Source: Kiritimatiellia bacterium | GTDB taxonomy: Bacteria; Verrucomicrobiota; Kiritimatiellia; CAIQIC01; Lenti-01 | Direction of reading: 5' to 3' | NCBI GenBank assembly: GCA_028681135.1 | Contig: JAQUJC010000001.1 | Coordinates: 1 to 61,737 of the forward strand | DNA: 61,737 nt | Shown: positions 8,656 through 17,658 of the stretch, in pieces | Layout of the letters: every line of letters begins with the position of its first letter | Position numbering within the stretch: position 1 is the first letter of the stretch | Program-made: the position numbers and the translations under genes | Notes under the pieces: generated by a model | Database searches by the model: none | What the model was told of the DNA's origin: nothing | The model's input: only the letters and a program-made list of their open reading frames with translations

Positions 8656-8920
8656 ATGCCCATCCCCTTGCAAATTGAATATTGGATATTGAAAATTGAA
8701 TCCCCCCCCTCTTTCCCCCTTTTGCTCTTTCCTGAGTTCCAGATTAACTGTGACAGGATGACAGGATTTTTCGGGATTAGCGGGATTGTAGGACAGAGAT
8801 TCACCGCTGTCTGGTTGGGACGGGGCGAGGATTGCGTCTTTACCCCAAGAGGGTTCTATGGAAATATGATTGGCAAACGGTGCGGGGCAGCCTCGCACCA
8901 GCTATTTAAGGAGTTTGCGC

Positions 8921-11140
8921 ATGAAGCCCATCCTGTCTGAAGCGGAAATCAATGCCATTATCTACGGTATGCACGGTGCGCCCTTTTCCCTGCTGGGAAT
9001 GCAGGAGACCGGCAAGAAGCGCCCCGGTGTGGTGGCGCGGGTGTTTCGCCCCTATGCCACGAAGGTGGAGCTGGTCCGGATATCGGACGGCAAGGCCTTT
9101 GAGATGTCGCGCATTCACGATGATGGTCTCTACGAGTTGTTTTTCCCCAACGAGAAGCCCTTTGCCTACCGATTGCGTCTGATGTGGTTCGACGAGACCG
9201 CCTCAGAGATGGAAGACCCGTACCGCTTTCCCTTGCAGTTGACCGAGTTGGACATGTACTTGCTGGGCGAGGGCACCAATTATCGGGCCTACACCAAGAT
9301 GGGCGCTCATCCGTTGAGCCTGGAGGGTGTCGAGGGGGTGCATTTTGCCGTGTGGGCACCGAATGCCATCCGGGTCAGTGTGGTGGGTTGGTTCAATAAC
9401 TGGGACGGGCGCATCCATCCCATGCAGCAGCGGGGCACTACGGGGTTGTGGGAGCTCTTTGTGCCGCATCTGAAACCGGGCGACCTCTATAAGTTTGAGG
9501 TCAAGGGCCATCAGGATTTCCTGGCGCAAAAGGCGGATCCCTATGCCTTTGCCTCGGAGCTGCGCCCGCGCTCGGCCTCCATGGTCTGGGATATCGACCA
9601 GTATCAGTGGGACGATGCCGAGTGGATGCAGGTGCGGCAAAAGAAGACCTGGCTCAACGAGCCCATCAGCGTCTACGAGGTGCATCTGGGGTCGTGGCGG
9701 CGCCAACCGGACGAGGACAACCGCATGTTGAGCTACCGCGAGTTGGCGGACACCTTAATTCCCTATGTGAAGAAATTGGGCTACACGCACATTGAGACCT
9801 TGCCGATCAGCGAGCATCCTTTTGACGGGTCGTGGGGCTATCAGACCATTGGCTATTATTCGCCCACCTCACGCTTTGGCTCGCCCGACGACTTTAAGTA
9901 CTTTGTGGACCGTTGCCATCAGGAGGGCATCGGCGTGATTGTGGATTGGGTGCCGGCGCACTTCCCCAAAGATGGTCATGGCCTCGCCTACTTCGACGGC
10001 ACGCACCTCTACGAACATGACGATCCGCGCCTTGGTGAGCACAAGGATTGGGGAACGTATATCTTTAACTACGGTCGCAATGAGGTCCGCGCCTTCCTGC
10101 TGTCCAATGCCATGTTCCTGGCCGATATCTATCACATCGATGGCCTGCGCGTAGACGCCGTTGCGTCCATGATCTATCTGGATTATTCCCGCGATGAGGG
10201 CGAATGGATTCCCAACAAGTTCGGCGGGCGGGAAAATCTCGATGCCGTGGACTTTCTCAAAAAATTCAATGAGCAGGTGCATGAGGAGTATCCCGGGTTC
10301 ATCACGTTTGCCGAAGAGTCGACCGCCTGGCCGATGGTGTCGCGTCCGGTCTATCTCGGTGGGCTGGGGTTTGACCTGAAGTGGAATATGGGCTGGATGC
10401 ACGACACCCTCGACTACATGCACAAAGACCCTGTCTTCCGGAAATATCATCACCACCAGATGACCTTTTCCATGATCTATGCGTTTAACGAGAACTTCAT
10501 TCTGCCCTTTTCTCATGACGAGGTCGTCCATGGCAAAGGCGCTATGCTCTCAAAGATGCCCGGCGACATGTGGCAGCAATTTGCCAACCTGCGCCTGCTC
10601 TACGCCTACATGTACGCGCATCCCGGTAAAAAACTGATGTTCATGGGCATGGAGTTTGGCCAGTGGCGCGAATGGCACCATGATGAGAGTCTCGACTGGC
10701 ATTTGCTGCAATATGATTCCCATTCCGGGCTCCAGCGGCTGGTCCGCGATCTCAATGAAATGCTCAAAGGCTTCGGGTGCCTCCATCAAATCGATTTTTC
10801 CTGGGAGGGGTTTGAGTGGATCGATCTCAATGACTGGGAAAACAGCATGTTGTTCACGTTGCGCAAGGGCGCGGATTCCGACGATCAGTTGGTATGCGGT
10901 TTCAACTTTACCCCGATCCCGCGCGAAAATTATCGTATCGGCGTCCCGCAACCCGGAGTGTATGAAGAGGTGCTCAACACGGATGCCGCGATTTATGGCG
11001 GCAGCGGTATGGGCAATTCCCGCTATATCCAGTCGGAAGCCCGGGAATGGCAGAGCCGTGACCACTCCATTCCTGTCGTGGTGCCGCCGCTGGGCGCCGT
11101 CTATTTCCGCTATCGGCCTGATATGCACGGGCCGCTATAA
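8921..11140 (+). CDS. glgB: 1,4-alpha-glucan branching enzyme GlgB
   Basis: A 739-residue GH13 enzyme that makes alpha-1,6 branches in glycogen. After an N-terminal region come a CBM48-type domain (about 110-210, [23 protein letters not shown]) and the (beta/alpha)8 barrel with the four GH13 motifs: [17 protein letters not shown] (nucleophile Asp, about 411), FAEEST (acid/base Glu, about 464) and [11 protein letters not shown] (about 531). A C-terminal all-beta domain follows. The start at 8921 has AAGGAG 7 nt upstream. Its neighbours are not glycogen genes, so it is not in a glg operon here. Confidence 0.95.
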   Translation: MKPILSEAEINAIIYGMHGAPFSLLGMQETGKKRPGVVARVFRPYATKVELVRISDGKAFEMSRIHDDGLYELFFPNEKPFAYRLRLMWFDETASEMEDPYRFPLQLTELDMYLLGEGTNYRAYTKMGAHPLSLEGVEGVHFAVWAPNAIRVSVVGWFNNWDGRIHPMQQRGTTGLWELFVPHLKPGDLYKFEVKGHQDFLAQKADPYAFASELRPRSASMVWDIDQYQWDDAEWMQVRQKKTWLNEPISVYEVHLGSWRRQPDEDNRMLSYRELADTLIPYVKKLGYTHIETLPISEHPFDGSWGYQTIGYYSPTSRFGSPDDFKYFVDRCHQEGIGVIVDWVPAHFPKDGHGLAYFDGTHLYEHDDPRLGEHKDWGTYIFNYGRNEVRAFLLSNAMFLADIYHIDGLRVDAVASMIYLDYSRDEGEWIPNKFGGRENLDAVDFLKKFNEQVHEEYPGFITFAEESTAWPMVSRPVYLGGLGFDLKWNMGWMHDTLDYMHKDPVFRKYHHHQMTFSMIYAFNENFILPFSHDEVVHGKGAMLSKMPGDMWQQFANLRLLYAYMYAHPGKKLMFMGMEFGQWREWHHDESLDWHLLQYDSHSGLQRLVRDLNEMLKGFGCLHQIDFSWEGFEWIDLNDWENSMLFTLRKGADSDDQLVCGFNFTPIPRENYRIGVPQPGVYEEVLNTDAAIYGGSGMGNSRYIQSEAREWQSRDHSIPVVVPPLGAVYFRYRPDMHGPL

Positions 11141-11194
11141 ATAGAGGACGGCAGATCGACTGGCCGCTTCACTTTTTTTGAGCAAGGATCGCAT

Positions 11195-12553
11195 ATGAAA
11201 AAAATGGCCCATAAGTTCACATGGTTGCTGATCGCCGCCGTATTGGCTGTCAACCTGCTGGTCGGTGCGCGTCTGCATTCGCAGGAAGCCGCCGCTGCCG
11301 AGGAACAGGCCGTTCTGGATTCGCCTTACCAAATGTACGAACTGTTTTCCAAGGTGGTGGAGCAGGTCCGCGCCCATTACGTCGAGGAAGACAAAAGCAC
11401 CTATGAGGAGCTGGTGGAGGGTGCCTTGAAGGGCATGCTGCAATCCCTCGACCCCCACAGTCAGTTTATGGACAAAGAGGCCTTCAAGGCCATGCGCGAA
11501 GAAACGGCCGGCCAGTTCGGCGGCCTGGGCATCACCATTGGCCTGAAAGATATGGTCCTCACCGTGATCGCTCCGATGGAGGGGACGCCGGCGTTCCGGG
11601 CCGGTCTGCTCTCGGGCGATAAAATCATGGAAGTGGATGGCGAATCCACCGAGGGAATTACGCTCGAAGATGCCGTCAAAAAACTGCGCGGCGAGCCCGG
11701 CAGCACTGTTGAAATCAAAATCTTTCGCCCCACGGTTCAGCTCATGAAGAAATTCGAACTGGAGCGGGCGGTAATCAATGTGCCCAGCGTCAAGGATACC
11801 CGCGTACTGGATGGGCAGATCGGCTATATACGGATGCTGCAGTTTGGCGAGAGCACCGCCGATGACCTGCAACGGGAATTGGATTCGCTGGAAGAGCAAG
11901 CGGTGAAGGCCCTGGTGCTGGATTTGCGCAGCAATCCGGGCGGCCTGCTCTCGGCCGCCGTCGAAGTGGCTCAGAAATTCCTGCGCCGCGGCGATCTCAT
12001 TGTGTTCACCCGCGGGCGCGATAACCGGATGGAACGCTCCTATCGCGCGCGTGCCCGGACGACCTTTCCCAATGTGCCCATGGCCGTGCTCATTAATGGC
12101 TTTAGCGCCAGTGCATCGGAAATTGTTGCTGGCGCCCTTCAGGATAATCAGCGCGCCATTCTTGTCGGTGAAAAAAGCTTTGGCAAAGGCTCCGTGCAAA
12201 GCGTGCTGCCGCAGGATGGCGGCACGGCCATCCGCCTGACGACCGCCAAGTACTACACCCCCAGCGAGCGCGTCATTCACGATAACGGCATCGAGCCGGA
12301 CATCGTCGTGCCCCTGTCCGTCGACAATTGGCGCAACATCCTGTTGGCCCGCAATAAGGCCGAAGAGAAAAACGGCGACGAGGACCAGGTTGCTTCCCCG
12401 GACGACGGCTGGGTGGATGAAGAGGGCGTCGAAATTTCCTCGCTCCTGGAGCAGCCAACGGAGGAAGCGGTGGACCTGGACAACGTCACCGATCTGCAGC
12501 TCGAGCGCGCCACCGATATGCTCCGGGGCATTCTGGTCTACCAAAAACGCTGA
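11195..12553 (+). CDS. ctp: S41-family C-terminal processing periplasmic protease
   Basis: A 452-residue exported serine protease of the Ctp/Prc type, which cleaves periplasmic proteins near their C-termini. An N-terminal signal/anchor segment (about 8-25) is followed by a PDZ domain (about 100-185, GGLGITIGLKDMVLTVIAPM). The catalytic region shows the Ser in SASASEIVAGALQD (about 305) and the general-base Lys in GEKSFGKGSVQ (about 330). The C-terminal tail after about 395 is acidic and family-variable. It ends 20 nt before tsaD, so they may be cotranscribed. Confidence 0.9.
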   Translation: MKKMAHKFTWLLIAAVLAVNLLVGARLHSQEAAAAEEQAVLDSPYQMYELFSKVVEQVRAHYVEEDKSTYEELVEGALKGMLQSLDPHSQFMDKEAFKAMREETAGQFGGLGITIGLKDMVLTVIAPMEGTPAFRAGLLSGDKIMEVDGESTEGITLEDAVKKLRGEPGSTVEIKIFRPTVQLMKKFELERAVINVPSVKDTRVLDGQIGYIRMLQFGESTADDLQRELDSLEEQAVKALVLDLRSNPGGLLSAAVEVAQKFLRRGDLIVFTRGRDNRMERSYRARARTTFPNVPMAVLINGFSASASEIVAGALQDNQRAILVGEKSFGKGSVQSVLPQDGGTAIRLTTAKYYTPSERVIHDNGIEPDIVVPLSVDNWRNILLARNKAEEKNGDEDQVASPDDGWVDEEGVEISSLLEQPTEEAVDLDNVTDLQLERATDMLRGILVYQKR

Positions 12554-12573
12554 AGCTGAGTCGGCGGCCCCCC

Positions 12574-13623
12574 ATGATTCTGCTGGGCATTGAATCCTCT
12601 TGCGACGAAACGGCCGCCGCCGTGGTGCGCGACGGCCGCCATGTGCTTTCGTCGGTCATTCACAGCCAAATTGCCAGCCACCGGCCCTATGGCGGGGTGG
12701 TGCCGGAGATCGCCTCCCGCGCGCATGTCGGTGCCTTTCCCGTGGTGACGGCCGCCGCCATGGAGCAGGCGGGCATCGCCTGGCGCGACCTCGATGCCAT
12801 TGCGGTGACCCACGGCCCCGGCTTGGTCAGCTCCCTGCTCATCGGGCTTTCCGGCGCGCGGGCGCTGGGCCAGGCCCTGGGTAAACCGGTCTGGGGCGTC
12901 AACCATATCGAGGCGCATCTGGCCGGCATGTTTTTGGCTCCTGCCGCGCCCGCCCCCGACGCGGCATGCCCCCTGTTGGCTCTGATGGTGTCCGGAGGGC
13001 ACACCTGCCTGGTCGAAATGACGGCTGTCGGCCAGTACCGCATTCTGGGCCAGACCCTGGATGATGCCGCTGGCGAATGCCTCGATAAGGGTGCCAATCT
13101 CCTGGGCCTGGGCTATCCGGGCGGTCCGGCCATCGAACGCGCCGCCCAGGGGGGGCATCCGGACTATGTCCATTTTCCGCGCGGCCTCGAACACGCCCGC
13201 CATCGTACGACCGACAATGGGTTGGCCATCGACATGTGCTTCAGTTTCAGCGGTCTCAAAACGGCCCTGCTCTACCATCTCAAAAAACACCCCGAAGAGC
13301 TGGACGGGCATCGGGCCGATCTGGCGGCGTCCTATCAGCAAGCGGTCATGGACTCCCTGGCGCAGCGCGTCGAGCGAGCCCTGGCCGTCACCGGAGCGCG
13401 CACCCTGGCCTGTGTCGGCGGCGTGGCCAAAAATGCTTTACTGCGCGGCAAGCTCGAGGCGTTGGCCCGGCGCCATTCCGCCACCCTGATTCTGACCCCG
13501 CTGGCCTATTGTACCGATAACGCCGCCATGGTCGCTGCCGCCGCCGGGCTGCGTGTCCTGGCCGGACTGGACAACCCTCCCGCTCTCGAAGCCGATCCCA
13601 GCCTCCCGCTGGTGGGGGAATAA
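12574..13623 (+). CDS. tsaD: tRNA N6-threonylcarbamoyladenosine transferase TsaD
   Basis: A 349-residue member of the Kae1/TsaD family, which with TsaB/TsaE transfers the threonylcarbamoyl group to A37 of ANN-decoding tRNAs. The protein opens with the family signature LGIESSCDETAAAVV. The metal-binding histidines are in NHIEAHLAG (His111, His115), MVSGGHT lies near residue 150, and the C-terminal GGVAKNALLR and YCTDNAAM motifs are present. The length is normal. TsaB, TsaC and TsaE are not in this window. Confidence 0.95.
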   Translation: MILLGIESSCDETAAAVVRDGRHVLSSVIHSQIASHRPYGGVVPEIASRAHVGAFPVVTAAAMEQAGIAWRDLDAIAVTHGPGLVSSLLIGLSGARALGQALGKPVWGVNHIEAHLAGMFLAPAAPAPDAACPLLALMVSGGHTCLVEMTAVGQYRILGQTLDDAAGECLDKGANLLGLGYPGGPAIERAAQGGHPDYVHFPRGLEHARHRTTDNGLAIDMCFSFSGLKTALLYHLKKHPEELDGHRADLAASYQQAVMDSLAQRVERALAVTGARTLACVGGVAKNALLRGKLEALARRHSATLILTPLAYCTDNAAMVAAAAGLRVLAGLDNPPALEADPSLPLVGE

Positions 13624-13743
13624 TCAGCCCCCCCCAGGTATATCGGACTTTATAAACTCCGATAATTTCAGTGAGCGGTGGGGTGCTGTTGGATCGGGAT
13701 TTTTTGCCCCCCTCTGGGCCACTGTGACGCGTGAAAAACCCGG

Positions 13744-14532
13744 CTAGTTGGCGGGTGGTTTGGAGGGCCCCCACGCGACGGGCTGGCCATCGATTTCCCA
13801 TTTCCTCAGGGTGCCGCGCACGGTGCCAAAGCGCGTGTCAACATCGGCAAAAATCACGATCGGTGGATTCAAGTAGACCCATACGGCGCGGGGCTTGTTA
13901 CGCGAAAAGAGGGTTTTGGATGTCGTGACGGCCTGAACCGGGATGGCCGAGAGCCGCCCATATGGTGTGCGGATGACGCGCGGGTCGCCAACCTGGATGT
14001 TCAGGTGTTGCGGGCTGTCATCCATCACAAGGCTATAGGCGGCCTCGTTGTCCCAATCGTCGGCTCCGGCCGCATCGCGCAAATCGAAGAAAAAGGAGAC
14101 AAAGTCCTGTGCGCCGTGGGGCACCTCGAAGGTGTGTACTGTGTTGCTGACCGCGTTGCTCCAGATGGCCATCCCCGCTTCCGGCCACAGCGTCAGGGTA
14201 TCATCCTGGGTGAAGCCCTTTTCTCCCATCTGCTTGGTAATGGTGTGCCGCGGGCCATCCGCGGACGGTTCTATCAAGCATTCGATCCGGTTGTCCACGG
14301 GATAGATTCGCGCCATCCACGGGCGATTCCAGATACGGATCGAGCACCACTGGGTGCCATCAGCACGATTTTCATGGTGCACCGCCATCGTCCCCACGGA
14401 TATCCCGATCCAGGTGATGTCGTACTCGAGGGTCTCCACGCGGTCCGCCCGACCCGAGGGGGGCGCCGCCAGCAGTAGTCCACAAAACATGACAATGCAA
14501 CAGGACAGGCGGCTGTGGGATTGGAGGGTCAT
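13744..14532 (-). CDS. DUF3108-family exported protein
   Basis: A 262-residue protein with an N-terminal signal peptide (CCIVMFCGLLLAAPPSGRA) followed by the beta-rich DUF3108 domain, whose first strands YDITWIGISVGTMAVHHE are typical. Family members are predicted periplasmic proteins with a lipocalin- or LolA-like shape; no enzymatic role is established. It is convergent with tsaD across 120 nt, where a 7-bp hairpin (TATCGGA 13641-13647 / TCCGATA 13658-13664) could end transcription. Confidence 0.75.
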   Translation of the reverse strand: MTLQSHSRLSCCIVMFCGLLLAAPPSGRADRVETLEYDITWIGISVGTMAVHHENRADGTQWCSIRIWNRPWMARIYPVDNRIECLIEPSADGPRHTITKQMGEKGFTQDDTLTLWPEAGMAIWSNAVSNTVHTFEVPHGAQDFVSFFFDLRDAAGADDWDNEAAYSLVMDDSPQHLNIQVGDPRVIRTPYGRLSAIPVQAVTTSKTLFSRNKPRAVWVYLNPPIVIFADVDTRFGTVRGTLRKWEIDGQPVAWGPSKPPAN

Positions 14533-14616
14533 GAGTGGCGGAAAGGTGTCATGAAATGGTCAGCTCAATTCGTGATTGAAGGTAGGGGCGCACCGCGCCG
14601 CTGTCAAGAGGGCTGG

Positions 14617-15223
14617 GCAGCCTTAAGCACACCGGGGCAAGCCCGGTGGATGGGCAGCCGAACAGCCACACTACGAATCACACAAATTTCACGAATGGGG
14701 AATCCCCCGGGCTTGTCCCGGGGATGGTTAGGTTGGCGTTGCAGCTTGTAGGGCGGGGCAGCCTTAAGCACACCGGGGCAAGCCCGGTGGATGGGCAGCC
14801 GAACAGCCACACTACGAATCACACAAATTTCACGAATGGGGAATCCCCCGGGCTTGTCCCGGGGATGGTTAGGTTGGTGTTGCAGCTTGTAGGGCGGGGC
14901 AGCCTTAAGCACACCGGGGCAAGCCCGGTGGATAGGCAGCCGAGCAGCCACACTACGAATCACACAAATTTCACGAATGGGAAATCCCCCGGGCTTGTCC
15001 CGGGGATGGTTAGGTTGGTGTTGCAGCTTGTAGGGCGGGGCAGCCTTAAGCACACCGGGGCAAGCCCGGTGGATGGGCAGCCGAGCAGCCACACTATGAA
15101 TCACACAAATTTCACGAATGGGAAATCCCCCGGGCTTGTCCCGGGGATGGTTAGGTTGGTGTTGCAGCTTGTAGGGCTGGGCAGCCTTAAGCACACCGGG
15201 GCAAGCCTGGTGGATAGGCAGCC
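14617..15223. repeat. Tandem array, 141-nt period, 4.3 copies
   Basis: Copies begin at 14617, 14758, 14899, 15040 and 15181 (partial), exactly 141 nt apart. Each unit has a block beginning GCAGCCTTAAGCACACCGG, a linker containing CACACAAATTTCACGAATGG, a hairpin block CCCCGGG-CTTGT-CCCGGGG, and a tail with GGTTAGGTTGG. Because 141 is a multiple of 3, long ORFs with 47-residue repeats appear on both strands; they are not regarded as genes. The rest of 14533-15334 has no gene. Confidence 0.92.
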
Positions 15224-15263
15224 AGAGCATCCAACCACGGTTCGACACGACCAATAATTTCCT

Positions 15264-15307
15264 CCCCCCCCCCGCAGGGCTTGCCAGGCGGGGGGGGGAT
15301 GTGCCAC
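15264..15307. repeat. G/C-tract hairpin module upstream of the LolA-like gene
   Basis: A run of ten C is followed by GCAGGGCTTGCCAGGC and nine G, so the C and G tracts can pair around the AGGGCTTGCCA loop. The part from GCAGGGCTTGCCAGG to GCCACG recurs at 19148-19181. In both cases it starts 61 nt before the start codon of an exported-protein gene. Confidence 0.75.
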
Positions 15308-15334
15308 GCTAAATGGCCTAACGGGAGAGTGCAT

Positions 15335-16102
15335 ATGCGGGCATGGATGATTGGATTGGCGACGTGGCTGGTGGTGGCGGGGGGGGTACAGGCCGAGACG
15401 GTGCGGGAGCGGCTTCTGGCGACGTATGACGCCGTGCAGAGCTTGAGTTGCGATATTCGTCGCGACATGCCCCTGCCGGATGGCGAGGTCTTGCGCATGT
15501 TGAGCCGGGTGCACTATCAGCGTCCCGACAAGCTGCATGTTGAGAACTTCAGCCCGATTAAGCGCCGGACCGTATCGGATGGCACCGTTTTCCGTCAGTA
15601 TGCGCAGGGCGCGCCCAAGGGGTTCTCGCGGCCGGTGGCGGACTTGAACGACGAAATGCTGCGCAACTTGCGCATGGTGCCTGGAACGGCGGCAAACATG
15701 CTGGAGGTCCTGGAGGGGGTGGCCGAGGTGCCGCTGGAGCCGACCGAGGCATTTCCTGTGCGCGTCGGCTATGATAACGGCAAGTCCTTTGTCGTGCTGA
15801 GCCTGGATGACGAGGGGCGGTTGGCGCGGTTTGAGATTTTCAGTTCGCCGGCCATGACCGATCGGCACACGTGCACCGATTTTTCGGCTTATCAAGAGGT
15901 GTTGCCCGGGGTATGGATTGCTGGTCTTCAGCAGTCTTGGGTGACCTTGCAGGGTATCGAGCGCACCGAAACGACCCGCGTGGACAATCTACAGGCGAAC
16001 GAGGACATCCCCGCGGCGTTGTTTGATGGGGCCGCTTTTTTCGCCGGAGTCGAGTTTGTCGACACCTTTGAAAAAATCATCAATTCGCATCAAAGTGATT
16101 GA
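15335..16102 (+). CDS. LolA-like periplasmic protein (outer-membrane lipoprotein-sorting-type fold)
   Basis: A 255-residue protein with a signal peptide (MRAWMIGLATWLVVAGGVQA). The mature part resembles the LolA/LolB-like lipoprotein-sorting superfamily: helix RERLLATYDAVQSLSCDIRRD, then beta strands RVHYQRPDKLHVENF and a variable centre. The similarity is to the fold family, so lipoprotein transport is inference. The start at 15335 has a GGGAGA ribosome-binding site and gives a clean signal peptide. It opens a same-strand run of envelope genes that continues to 18719, with an 82-nt gap before the next gene. Confidence 0.65.
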   Translation: MRAWMIGLATWLVVAGGVQAETVRERLLATYDAVQSLSCDIRRDMPLPDGEVLRMLSRVHYQRPDKLHVENFSPIKRRTVSDGTVFRQYAQGAPKGFSRPVADLNDEMLRNLRMVPGTAANMLEVLEGVAEVPLEPTEAFPVRVGYDNGKSFVVLSLDDEGRLARFEIFSSPAMTDRHTCTDFSAYQEVLPGVWIAGLQQSWVTLQGIERTETTRVDNLQANEDIPAALFDGAAFFAGVEFVDTFEKIINSHQSD

Positions 16103-16184
16103 CTCGAGTGCGGGTCAAGATGGATAATTCAGGAACAAGAAGAGAACTAATCAGAGAACTGAACACCCTCCAAAAGGAAATAAC

Positions 16185-16478
16185 ATGAAGAAACTACTGG
16201 CGTGTTTTATGATCGTACTGTTGGTGCTATTGGCGGTGGCACCGGCAGCCTCCGCGGCGGGGTCTGGCCGCGGCGGATTCATGGGCTTCATTGCGGGCTG
16301 CTGCTTTGGCATCCGCGCCGGCTCGGCCTACAACGACGGCAAAGAAGTCCATTGGCGGGAATGGTGCTCGCTGATTCCCTACGTGAACATCGTCTTTGCG
16401 ATCTGGAACGGCATTGATGGCGCCAATGGGGTGACCAGTAGCGAGTTGGCTGCGCAGTACGGCGCAATCTACTACTAA
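16185..16478 (+). CDS. Small exported GCCFGIR-motif protein, copy 1
   Basis: A 97-residue protein with a signal peptide (to about residue 25, AASAA) followed by a glycine-rich hydrophobic segment GFMGFIAGCCFGIRAG, the motif AYNDGKEVHWREW, a second hydrophobic segment (LIPYVNIVFAIWNGIDG) and a tail ending AAQYGAIYY. I recognise no characterised function. Copy 2 follows after 24 nt with the same architecture; the motif residues, the GLDG/GIDG turn and the AAQYGA tail are conserved, so the duplicates are under constraint. AAAGGAAA lies upstream of the ATG. Context suggests an inner-membrane or periplasmic envelope role. Confidence 0.75.
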   Translation: MKKLLACFMIVLLVLLAVAPAASAAGSGRGGFMGFIAGCCFGIRAGSAYNDGKEVHWREWCSLIPYVNIVFAIWNGIDGANGVTSSELAAQYGAIYY

Positions 16479-16502
16479 ACAATTACATACAGGAGAAATG
16501 AA

Positions 16503-16790
16503 ATGAAAATTATTGCAAGTTTGCTGGTCGTGATGATGGTATTTCTGTGCTGTGCTCCGGCGGTTTCTGCCGGCAATGGTCCGGGGGGCTTCATGGGCTT
16601 CCTGGTGGGCTGCTGCTTTGGTATCCGCTCGGGTGCGGCCTACAATGATGGTAAGGCCCTTCACTGGCGCGAATGGGGGATGATCATCCCGTTTGTGGGT
16701 ATCGTCGTGGCGATCATGAATGGTTTGGATGGCATGAACGGCATGACAACGGCCGACATGGCGGCCCAGTACGGCGCGAACTTCTACTAA
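16503..16790 (+). CDS. Small exported GCCFGIR-motif protein, copy 2
   Basis: A 95-residue paralogue of the preceding gene: signal peptide (MKIIASLLVVMMVFLCCAPAVSA), GGFMGFLVGCCFGIRSG, AYNDGKALHWREW, hydrophobic IIPFVGIVVAIMNGLDG, tail AAQYGANFY. The signal peptides differ more than the mature parts, as expected if the mature domain is functional. GGAGAAATGAA precedes the start. The next gene begins one nucleotide after the stop, so the YidD-domain gene is either translationally coupled to this one or separated from it by the terminator at 16824-16856. Confidence 0.75.
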   Translation: MKIIASLLVVMMVFLCCAPAVSAGNGPGGFMGFLVGCCFGIRSGAAYNDGKALHWREWGMIIPFVGIVVAIMNGLDGMNGMTTADMAAQYGANFY

Positions 16791-16791
16791 G

Positions 16792-17658
16792 ATGTTCAGC
16801 ACGCGGATAGTTTCCGCGCGACAGATTCCGGGCCTGGTGCCCGGAATCTTTTTTTTGGCGCTGGGGCTGGCGGCGTCTGCCGCCCGCCCGGGGGTGGCGT
16901 TGGAGCTGGGGCGCGAGCTGCTGGCGGAGGGCCAGTGGGCGGCGGCGCGGGCCGAGGGCCTGCGGGCGCAAACGGAGGCAGTTGAAGCGGACGATGTGGC
17001 CGCGGCGCGGCTGCTGGCCGCGGTGGCCGCGTTACGGATGGGGCAGGACCGCGACGAGGTGAAAGCCGAACTGGAAGCGCTGTGGCAGGACGAGGCGGTT
17101 CCGATGGCGATTCGTTCTGCCGCCGCCTATGAAGGGGGGGGGGCGGCATGGGTGGAGCGCGACCGCGCGGGGGCTTTTCTTCCCTGGAAATTTGCCTTCC
17201 TGAATGCCACGAATCCCCCACTGTTTTGGCGGGCGGGGTGTTCGCTGTATTTTTTGCTCAAGGACGACGCAGCGCGGCGTGACGCGGAGCCAGCGGTGTG
17301 GCGGTCGCTGCTGAGCTGCCGCGATGCGTGGCCGCTCACGGTCTGGCGCGAGTGCCAACCCCGTCGGCCAAGCGCGCCATCCTGGGCTTCCCGTCCCGGG
17401 CAATGGATCGTGTCATTCTACCGCGCACAAATCGGCCCGGCCATTGGGGCGCGCTGTGATTTGGAACCGAGCTGCTCCGAGTATTTTCGGCAGGCGAGCC
17501 ACGCGCATGGGCTGCTGGGCGTGTCCATTATGGCGGATCGGTTCATCCGCGAACCCACGGTGGTGGCCGCGAAAGAGAAACCCATCGTCATGCCGGATGG
17601 CCGCACCCGCTATGCCGATCCGTTGTCCGATCACGATGCCTGGATGAAGGGGAGATAA
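16792..17658 (+). CDS. Exported or membrane-anchored protein with C-terminal YidD (DUF37) domain
   Basis: A 288-residue protein. The C-terminal part (about 205-255) matches YidD: FYRAQIGPAIG, CDLEPSCSEYF (family CxxxPTCSEY) and HGLLGVSIMADRFIREP. Ordinary YidD is a roughly 80-residue cytoplasmic, membrane-associated protein encoded next to rnpA and yidC that helps membrane-protein insertion. Here it follows about 200 residues of helical, TPR-like sequence and a hydrophobic N-terminal segment (GIFFLALGLAASAA) resembling a signal peptide, which would place the domain outside the cytoplasm. A perfect terminator hairpin overlaps codons 11-22, so translation may start later, at TTG 16855 or GTG 16894; the GTG start would remove the signal peptide. 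A G10 tract lies at 17134-17143. Function here unknown. Confidence 0.7.
   Translation: MFSTRIVSARQIPGLVPGIFFLALGLAASAARPGVALELGRELLAEGQWAAARAEGLRAQTEAVEADDVAAARLLAAVAALRMGQDRDEVKAELEALWQDEAVPMAIRSAAAYEGGGAAWVERDRAGAFLPWKFAFLNATNPPLFWRAGCSLYFLLKDDAARRDAEPAVWRSLLSCRDAWPLTVWRECQPRRPSAPSWASRPGQWIVSFYRAQIGPAIGARCDLEPSCSEYFRQASHAHGLLGVSIMADRFIREPTVVAAKEKPIVMPDGRTRYADPLSDHDAWMKGR
16824..16856 (+). terminator. Perfect Rho-independent terminator inside the 5' end of the YidD-domain ORF
   Basis: A 10-bp perfect stem (GATTCCGGGC / GCCCGGAATC) with a 5-nt loop CTGGT is followed by eight T. By form it is a textbook terminator for the small-protein pair ending at 16790, but it lies in the reading frame that begins at 16792. 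Confidence 0.85.

Larger units (their letters stand above)
8261..8707. repeat. Duplicated ~210-nt intergenic block, 236-nt period
   Basis: Two near-identical copies start at 8261 and 8497 with CGGAAAAGTCAGAG. Each contains, in order, the AGCTACGGATTTCGCGGAT 19-mer, an AT-rich stretch of TTGAATATTGGATA-type repeats, a 61-nt inverted-repeat element, and a second AT-rich stretch. The ORFs crossing it are repeat translations. No gene is seen from 8238 to 8920. Confidence 0.9.

Noticed and set aside
14604-15257. Long ORFs on both strands with 47-residue repeats
   Set aside because: The 141-nt tandem repeat is a multiple of three, so it gives open frames on both strands automatically. There is no signal, RBS or family match.
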